This document shows, piece after piece, positions 58,427 through 64,000 of a DNA stretch of 64,000 bases. Within the stretch, counting starts at the first letter, position 1. The number at the start of each line of letters is the position of its first letter. The notes beneath the pieces are model-generated. The model was not told where the DNA came from. It searched no databases and worked only from the letters and a program-made list of their open reading frames with translations. The position numbers were made by a program, and so were the translations under genes. Where the stretch lies: the NCBI GenBank assembly GCA_964638225.1, contig CAZWYL010000003.1, positions 1 through 64,000 on the forward strand, read 5' to 3'. The stretch comes from WJKK01 sp964638225. Lineage in GTDB: Bacteria > Patescibacteriota > WWE3 > UBA101185 > UBA10185.

Positions 58427-61282
58427 ATGTCTGCTAAGTTTACATTACCTGAAAACAAAAAAATCCCGGAATTGGAAAAAGAAGTCTTAGAATTTTGGAA
58501 TGAAAATAAAATATTTGAAAAGTCTGTTGAAGAGCGTCCAAAAGACAATTCCTACATATTTTATGACGGACCTCCTTTTATTTCCGGTTTACCACATCCC
58601 GGCCATCTACTTGGCTCTGTTGCTAAAGATTTAATTCCACGTTATTGGACAATGAAAGGAAAAAGAGTTGAGCGAGTTTGGGGTTGGGATGCACATGGTT
58701 TAACGGTGGAAAATAAAGTTCAGGATAGATTAGATATAAAACATCGCAGGGATATAGAAAATTATGGTTTAGAAGAATTTACAGAAGCCTGTTACGACTA
58801 TACATCTGAAATTTCCTCCGAATGGGATTGGTATATCGATCGGATAGGTAGATGGGCTGATCTAGAAAACGCATACCGAACCACCGACCAAACTTACATG
58901 GAATCCGTTTTTTGGGCCTTTAAACAGCTTTATGAAAAAGGTTTGATCTACAAAGGCATTAGGACTTCCTTGTATTGCACTGTTTGTGGAACACCTGTTT
59001 CAGACTTTGAAATAGCAATGGATAATTCTTATAAAGAAGTAGAAGATCCTGCAGTTATAGTGAAATTTAAGATAAAAGATGCCGGAAGATTTGAAGGTGT
59101 AAATATGCTAGCTTGGACTACAACCCCCTGGACAATCCCCTCCAACAGAGCTCTAGTAGTAGATCCCGGACAAATGTATTCCTTAGTTGAATATGCCAGC
59201 GATGATTATGTAACTGCGTCTCCACTTGTAGAGACTGTTTTTGAAGATAGAGACTACAAGGTAAGGGATGAGTTTTTGGGGATAGAGCTTATCGGTCTCT
59301 CTTACCAACCTCCGTACGATTTTTATGGCTCTAACGAAAAAGATTTCAAAGTTTATTCTTACGAAGAAATGGTAAATATGGAAGAGGGTACAGGTGTAGT
59401 ACACTCAGCCCCAGGATTTGGAGATGTTGATACAGAGATGGGAAGACATTACGATCTCACTTTAATGTTAACTCTTAATTCTGAAGGTCATTTTAAACCA
59501 GGCGACGCAGGAGAAAATCCATTTGAAGGTGATTTTTATAAAAAGGCAAATAAATTAATCCGAAAAGATTTAAAACATAGAGACCTTTTATTTAGTGACA
59601 AAACATTAACTCACCGAGTACCTTACCACGACCGATGTGACACCGTATTAATTCACAGAGCTCAGTCCTCATGGTTTATGGATATTCAGGAAATTAAAGA
59701 GGATATGCTGGAAAATGCCAAAAATATAAACTGGGTTCCATCCGATATAAAAGAAGGTCGGTTTAAACACATTATAGAAACAGCCCCGGACTGGTGCATA
59801 TCCAGAAATCGTTTCTGGGCTACACCCATGCCGGTTTGGGAATCAGAAGGAGGAGAAAGAATTATTGTTGGTTCAATCGAAGAACTTGAAGATCTGTCCG
59901 GTCAAAAGGTTAAAAATTTACATCGCCCTTATATAGATGAAATTACAATTGAAAAAGACGGAAAAGTTTACAAGAGAATTCCTGAAGTTTTAGATAGCTG
60001 GTTTGAAGCTGGTTCTATGCCTTATGCTCAATTTCATTATCCTTTCGAGAACAAAGAAAAATTTGAGCAGAACTTTCCGGCTGATTATGTCGTGGAGTAC
60101 GTTGCCCAGGTAAGAGCTTGGTTTAATGTCATGCACCGCTTGTCCACCGCTATATTTGATAGTCATGCGTTTAAAAACGCCATCTGCAATGGAGTAATGG
60201 CTGGCAGTGACGGAAGAAAAATGAGTAAAACCTACGGTAATTACACGGATCCAAAAAAACTGCTTAAAACTTTGGGTGGAGATGCTTTCCGTTTATGGTT
60301 AATGAATTCTCCATTGATGGTGGGTGGAAATGCAGGTTTTGAAGAAAGTGAAATTAAGGTTAAACAAAAAAATGTATTAAACCTTCTGTGGAATAGTCTC
60401 CGATATTTTGTTATGTATGCAAATAAATTTGAATGGGAACTTTCACAAAAAGAAGAAGACTCCAGCCACATAATGGACATATGGATAAAGACCCGTTTAG
60501 AAGATACCAAGAAAACTGTTTCGCAAAATATAGAAAAATATATTGTCCCCCCTGCAGTGCAGGCTCTGGAAGACTTTGTTTCTGATCTTTCCAGGTGGTA
60601 TATACGTCGTTCGCGGAATAGAATTTCTAATGGTGATAATGAAGCACTCTCAACTCTTTATGAGGTTCTTTTACAGTTTGCAAAAATAGCAGCACCAACA
60701 ATTCCTTTCATGACAGAGTCAATTTATCAGGTTTTGAAAGATCCCAAGGATCCAATTTCTATACACCTTTGCATGTTTCCGGAATTTGACAATACTTTTT
60801 TTGAGAAAAACAAGGATGTGCTGATTAAAATGGAATCAGATAGAGAAGTGGTGTCCAAAGTTTTAGCTGTTAGGGATAAAGAAGGTATTGGGTTAAGACA
60901 GCCTCTAAGTGACTTCGTGACTAAAAAATCAGTTAACTATCCTGAGGTTGTTAAAAAAGAACTTAATATTAAGGAGATTATTCGTCAGGAAGTAGACAAT
61001 TCATTATCTGCGAACTACATTGTGGGTGAAGATGAGCTGGTAGCATTGAATACAGAAATCACCGAGGAACTCGAAATTGAAGGTGAGAAAAGAAATGTGA
61101 TTAGAAACTTACAAAAAGAGCGTAAAAAAGCCGGTCTGGGCCTAAGTCAAAAGATAACAGCTACAATTCCCGATACAGAACTACACGCTAAACTTCTGGA
61201 TAGATATAACGACGAAATAAGTAAAGATGTTGCAGCTGTTGAAATAAAGTTAGGAGCTGCCTATGGTGTGGAAGAAATTTAA
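58427..61282 (+). CDS. ileS: Isoleucyl-tRNA synthetase
   Basis: Class I synthetase charging tRNA-Ile, 951 residues. The HIGH-type motif reads HPGH at 57-60 (GPPFISGLPHPGHLLGS). An editing domain contains LAWTTTPWTIPSNRALVV. The KMSKS loop is GSDGRKMSKTYGNYTDP, and the catalytic Trp-rich region is DSWFEAGSMPYAQFHYPF. The anticodon-binding domain follows. The beginning at ATG 58427 fits the family start FTLPENKKIPELEKEVLEFW. The upstream in-frame TTG (58406) is not needed. Its end overlaps rodA by 20 nt. Confidence 0.96.
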   Translation: MSAKFTLPENKKIPELEKEVLEFWNENKIFEKSVEERPKDNSYIFYDGPPFISGLPHPGHLLGSVAKDLIPRYWTMKGKRVERVWGWDAHGLTVENKVQDRLDIKHRRDIENYGLEEFTEACYDYTSEISSEWDWYIDRIGRWADLENAYRTTDQTYMESVFWAFKQLYEKGLIYKGIRTSLYCTVCGTPVSDFEIAMDNSYKEVEDPAVIVKFKIKDAGRFEGVNMLAWTTTPWTIPSNRALVVDPGQMYSLVEYASDDYVTASPLVETVFEDRDYKVRDEFLGIELIGLSYQPPYDFYGSNEKDFKVYSYEEMVNMEEGTGVVHSAPGFGDVDTEMGRHYDLTLMLTLNSEGHFKPGDAGENPFEGDFYKKANKLIRKDLKHRDLLFSDKTLTHRVPYHDRCDTVLIHRAQSSWFMDIQEIKEDMLENAKNINWVPSDIKEGRFKHIIETAPDWCISRNRFWATPMPVWESEGGERIIVGSIEELEDLSGQKVKNLHRPYIDEITIEKDGKVYKRIPEVLDSWFEAGSMPYAQFHYPFENKEKFEQNFPADYVVEYVAQVRAWFNVMHRLSTAIFDSHAFKNAICNGVMAGSDGRKMSKTYGNYTDPKKLLKTLGGDAFRLWLMNSPLMVGGNAGFEESEIKVKQKNVLNLLWNSLRYFVMYANKFEWELSQKEEDSSHIMDIWIKTRLEDTKKTVSQNIEKYIVPPAVQALEDFVSDLSRWYIRRSRNRISNGDNEALSTLYEVLLQFAKIAAPTIPFMTESIYQVLKDPKDPISIHLCMFPEFDNTFFEKNKDVLIKMESDREVVSKVLAVRDKEGIGLRQPLSDFVTKKSVNYPEVVKKELNIKEIIRQEVDNSLSANYIVGEDELVALNTEITEELEIEGEKRNVIRNLQKERKKAGLGLSQKITATIPDTELHAKLLDRYNDEISKDVAAVEIKLGAAYGVEEI

Positions 61283-62321
61283 CCCGATTCTTGTCCTTTT
61301 TCCCTTCTTAATTTTTTTGTTGGGCTTCATTACTTTATATTCAGTAAATCCTTCCAATGCACAAAGTCAATTTTTATATTTTCTGTTTGGGTTTTTGATT
61401 TATTTATTAATTTCTTTGCTTGATTATTCTGTTCTAGCCTCTTTTTGGAAGCAATTCTATTTTTTAAACTTATTTTTATTGGTATTGGTATTTGTTTTAG
61501 GTAGAACTGCCTTTGGTTCCACTAGATGGCTTACGCTTTTTGGATTTTCCATTCAACCATCTGAATTTGCAAAGTTCACTTTAATTTTAATGTTAGGGGC
61601 CTTAATATCTCAAAAGCCTTCTAGACTCCATAACATAAAAGGCTTGTTTCAGCTGCTAGTTCCTTTTATAGCTTTCTTTGTGGCTGTAGTGATTCAGCCT
61701 GATTTAGGCACGTCTCTAATACTCTTCGCAACTTTTTTTGGAGTTCTTTTCTACATGGGTTTGAGTAAGATTTGGTTTTTAGCTGGTTTATCTTTGATTG
61801 GTATTTTGTCATCGCCAATTTGGAGTTTTCTAAAGGATTATCAGAGGGAGCGGATTTTAGTTTTTTTAAATCCTCAGTTGGATAATTTAGGTTCCGGATA
61901 TAATGTTGTGCAATCTCTTATTGCGGCAGGATCCGGTGGAATTTTCGGGAAGGGTTTTGGTCAGGGAAGCCAATCTCATTTAGAATTTTTGCCCGCTTAT
62001 TGGACCGACTTTATATTCGCTTCTTTTTCCGAGGAGTGGGGATTTCTAGGATTGTCCGTCTTGCTCTTATTTTTTACGATCCTTTTAGGTTCTATACTTT
62101 TCGTCAGCAGGAAATCTGAAAATACTCTGGGAGTGGCTTTGTGTGTAGGTGTTTTTATCACTTTATTTTTTCAGTTTTTTATTAATGTTGGAATGAATCT
62201 AGGAATCATGCCGGTAACTGGAATTCCTTTACCTTTGATGACTTACGGTGGATCCTCTCTTATAACTAACATGGCTATGCTTGGTTTGGTTCAATCGGTT
62301 TGGATCCATACATCTCAATAG
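61263..62321 (+). CDS. rodA: SEDS peptidoglycan polymerase RodA
   Basis: A 352-residue multi-pass protein of the FtsW/RodA/SpoVE family, the second one in this window. Motifs are FSIQPSEFAKFTLILMLGAL, VIQPDLGTSLILFATF, GSGGIFGKGFGQGSQSHLEF, WTDFIFASFSEEWGFLG and GIPLPLMTYGGSSLI. Compared with FtsW at 26845 it has no link to division genes, so elongation is the likely role. Its class B PBP partner (PBP2) is not in the window. It overlaps ileS by 20 nt. Confidence 0.9.
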   Translation: MVWKKFNPILVLFPFLIFLLGFITLYSVNPSNAQSQFLYFLFGFLIYLLISLLDYSVLASFWKQFYFLNLFLLVLVFVLGRTAFGSTRWLTLFGFSIQPSEFAKFTLILMLGALISQKPSRLHNIKGLFQLLVPFIAFFVAVVIQPDLGTSLILFATFFGVLFYMGLSKIWFLAGLSLIGILSSPIWSFLKDYQRERILVFLNPQLDNLGSGYNVVQSLIAAGSGGIFGKGFGQGSQSHLEFLPAYWTDFIFASFSEEWGFLGLSVLLLFFTILLGSILFVSRKSENTLGVALCVGVFITLFFQFFINVGMNLGIMPVTGIPLPLMTYGGSSLITNMAMLGLVQSVWIHTSQ

Positions 62322-62518
62322 GTTTTAACATGTTTTACTCTTTGAACTTTAGGTAGAATTTTAAATGTCTAAAAATGCAGTTTTGACCTCTTGAAGCTAT
62401 TAGAAAATTTGCTTAGAATCATTAAGCAAGATTACAAAATTAACATGGAGATTGGATTGTGAGCTGGCATTCTTAAACGGCAGTGCAAGGGTGCTAATTT
62501 ACAATTCATTATTAGATA

Positions 62519-64000
62519 ATGAGTTTGCTAGAAAATTTTAATTTATATACTGGTTCTACCCCCCGTAAAAATAAGGATATAGACTTTACCGATAATTCTA
62601 TAAAGATTCTAGAGAGGCGTTATTTACTAAAAAATTCGGATGGAAAAGTTGTTGAAACCCCCAAAGAAATGTTTGAAAGAATTGCTTCCGTAGTTGCAGC
62701 ACCCGATTCCGAATATACAAGTATCAAAAAATCTACTAATGAATTCTTTAACATGCTCTCAAAGAAGGATTTCTTCCCAAATTCTCCTACATTTACAGGT
62801 GCTGGAACTCCTCTTGGGCAGTTAGCTGCTTGCTTTGTACTTCCTGTAGAGGATGATTTAGGAAAAAAGGAGGATGGAATTTTTTCCATACTTAGAAAAG
62901 CTGCTTTAATACAACAGTCTGGGGGCGGCAATGGTTTCTCTTTCTCCAGATTAAGACCTTCAGGAAGCAGGGTATCCAGCAGTAATGGAGTTGCTACTGG
63001 TCCTATTGGTTTTATGCGAGTTTATGATAATGCTTTTGGCGAAGTCGCTCAAGGAGGAGTGAGAAGAGGCGCTAATATGGGTGTTTTGAGAGTAGACCAT
63101 CCAGATATTCGAGATTTTATTAAATGTAAATCTTCAGAAGGCGAAATTGCAAATTTTAATATTTCCGTAGCGGTAACAGATGGATTTATGCAGGCCGTTA
63201 AGGAAGACAAGACGTACGATCTAATTAATCCGCATGATGGTGAAGTTGCAGAATCTCCAAAAGCCAGAGAAATCTTTGAGATGATAGTTGAACATGCTTA
63301 TAAAAATGGAGAGCCGGGAATTTTATTTATAGATGANNNNNNNNNNNNNNNNNNNNNNNNNNNNNNNNNNNNNNNNNNNNNNNNNNNNNNNNNNNNNNNN
63401 NNNNNNNNNNNNNNNNNNNNNNNNNNNNNNNNNNNNATAACAGAATTTATTCGTTTCCATTCTATGAAAACTTCTATTTATCTAGCTAAAGAGCGAGAAG
63501 CTTTTCCTTCAATAGAGGGAAGTATTTACGATCCTGAGGACATCTCATGGGAGCCCCCAACTCCTCTTAAAGAATACAAGCATGATTTCAACCGCCCTGA
63601 ATTGGATTGGGATTTGATTATTGAAGGAATAAAAGAACATGGAATTCGCAATGCAGCCCAAATGACAATTGCTCCAACAGGAACTAGGTCAACGGTTGCC
63701 GGCGTTGAAGGGTATGGTTGTGAGCCTGTTTTTGCATTGGCTTATAAAAGGAATGTTTATCAAGCCGCAGGTGATGATGAAAAGTTGACTTTAAATTATG
63801 TAAGTCCCTTGTTTCAAAAAGCCTTGGACGAATCAGATCTATCGGAAGAGGAAAAAGAAGAAGTGATTGAAAAAGTGGCTGCTACAGGTTCCTGTCAGAA
63901 AGTAGATCTTTTACCTAAAGAAATTAGAGATACTTTCGTTGTTTCTTCAGATATAACTCCTGAAGAACACATCTTGACTCAGGCGGCATTGCAGCGCTTT
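62519..64000 (+). CDS. nrdJ: Class II (adenosylcobalamin-dependent) ribonucleotide reductase, partial and gapped
   Basis: Reduces ribonucleotides to deoxyribonucleotides using a B12-derived radical. The N-terminal part has FPNSPTFTGAGTPLGQLAAC and FVLPVEDD. QSGGGNGFSFSRLRPSGSRV and QGGVRRGANMGVLRVDHPDI are strong class I/II signatures. After the gap come MTIAPTGTRSTVAGVEGYGC and EPVFALAYKRNVYQAAG. The gene reads on past the window end. The 100 N (63337-63436) hide the middle of the barrel, including the expected NPCGE active-site segment. The frame is kept across the N run, but the run length is a placeholder. I assign class II from the overall pattern and not from the hidden residues. Confidence 0.9.
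   Translation, partial: MSLLENFNLYTGSTPRKNKDIDFTDNSIKILERRYLLKNSDGKVVETPKEMFERIASVVAAPDSEYTSIKKSTNEFFNMLSKKDFFPNSPTFTGAGTPLGQLAACFVLPVEDDLGKKEDGIFSILRKAALIQQSGGGNGFSFSRLRPSGSRVSSSNGVATGPIGFMRVYDNAFGEVAQGGVRRGANMGVLRVDHPDIRDFIKCKSSEGEIANFNISVAVTDGFMQAVKEDKTYDLINPHDGEVAESPKAREIFEMIVEHAYKNGEPGILFIDXXXXXXXXXXXXXXXXXXXXXXXXXXXXXXXXXXITEFIRFHSMKTSIYLAKEREAFPSIEGSIYDPEDISWEPPTPLKEYKHDFNRPELDWDLIIEGIKEHGIRNAAQMTIAPTGTRSTVAGVEGYGCEPVFALAYKRNVYQAAGDDEKLTLNYVSPLFQKALDESDLSEEEKEEVIEKVAATGSCQKVDLLPKEIRDTFVVSSDITPEEHILTQAALQRF

Noticed and set aside
62322..62518. Cobalamin riboswitch or NrdR boxes before the class II reductase
   Set aside because: I looked for the B12-box consensus and for paired NrdR palindromes in these 197 nt and saw neither.
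1..64000. CRISPR arrays, insertion sequences, rRNA genes and origin of replication
   Set aside because: No regularly spaced repeats, transposase genes, rRNA sequences, or DnaA-box clusters were seen by reading through the window.

Overview
This window looks like part of a genome from the Candidate Phyla Radiation (Patescibacteria). It is AT-rich, densely packed and free of mobile elements. Recognisable genes are short and stripped down: UvrC without its C-terminal HhH domain, DNA polymerase I without a 5'-3' exonuclease, and MraZ, ribosomal and division proteins of minimal size. TGA acts as a stop at the ends of real genes (for example ppsA and yraN), so this is not one of the CPR lineages that read UGA as glycine. 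The class within CPR cannot be fixed from the sequence alone. Two runs of exactly 100 N show that this is a scaffolded assembly.

Layout. 1-7213: the tail of a glycyl-tRNA synthetase gene, then mraZ-rsmH-ftsL-like-ftsI, a YraN-type nuclease, a LytR-CpsA-Psr protein, and a response regulator with a PAS-containing histidine kinase. 7238-12178: lower glycolysis, with PEP synthase overlapping a divergent enolase, facing a DedA-type membrane protein fused to a phosphoglycerate-mutase-like domain. 12237-23811: DNA damage genes lexA, uvrB, uvrA and uvrC, with a class A penicillin-binding protein and a secreted transglutaminase-like protein among them. 23824-33660: a small holin-like protein and secG, then the second part of the division and cell-wall cluster: a MurA-like paralogue, mraY, ftsW, murG, ftsQ, ftsA, ftsZ and an unusual PilM-like/LytR_C membrane protein. 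33682-35400: RNHCP protein, L21, L27, signal peptidase I and tRNA-Val.

35462-43725: a surface-polysaccharide region with two membrane-tethered glycosidase-fold proteins, a flippase, an O-antigen-ligase-like protein, an Ig-like membrane protein and galU, followed by tRNA-Thr, murA and tRNA-Gly. 43867-53663: LysM protein, tRNA-Asp, polX (crossed by an artificial gap), lemA-htpX, gatC-gatA-(HEPN-like gene)-gatB and polA. 53841-64000: a ClpE-like ATPase, L19, a phosphohexomutase, tRNA-Lys, ileS, rodA and a partial class II ribonucleotide reductase.

Together the genes cover peptidoglycan precursor synthesis and polymerisation (murA, mraY, murG, ftsW, rodA, ftsI, class A PBP), divisome assembly, nucleotide excision repair under LexA, and export of a surface glycan. 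No murB-F genes are in the window. A recurring feature is a good -10 hexamer only 6-9 nt before the start codon, often with a -35 at 16-17 nt. This implies that many first genes of operons are read from leaderless mRNAs, while strong Shine-Dalgarno sequences appear only at a few genes (lexA, rpmA, lemA).

The most distinctive observations are the DedA-phosphoglycerate mutase fusion next to enolase and PEP synthase, the PilM-like/LytR_C protein directly after ftsZ, the MurA-like paralogue without the catalytic Cys, MraY with two changed acidic positions, a HEPN-motif gene inserted in the gatCAB operon, and a 13-nt promoter motif shared by uvrA and uvrB that overlaps another shared by uvrB and lexA.
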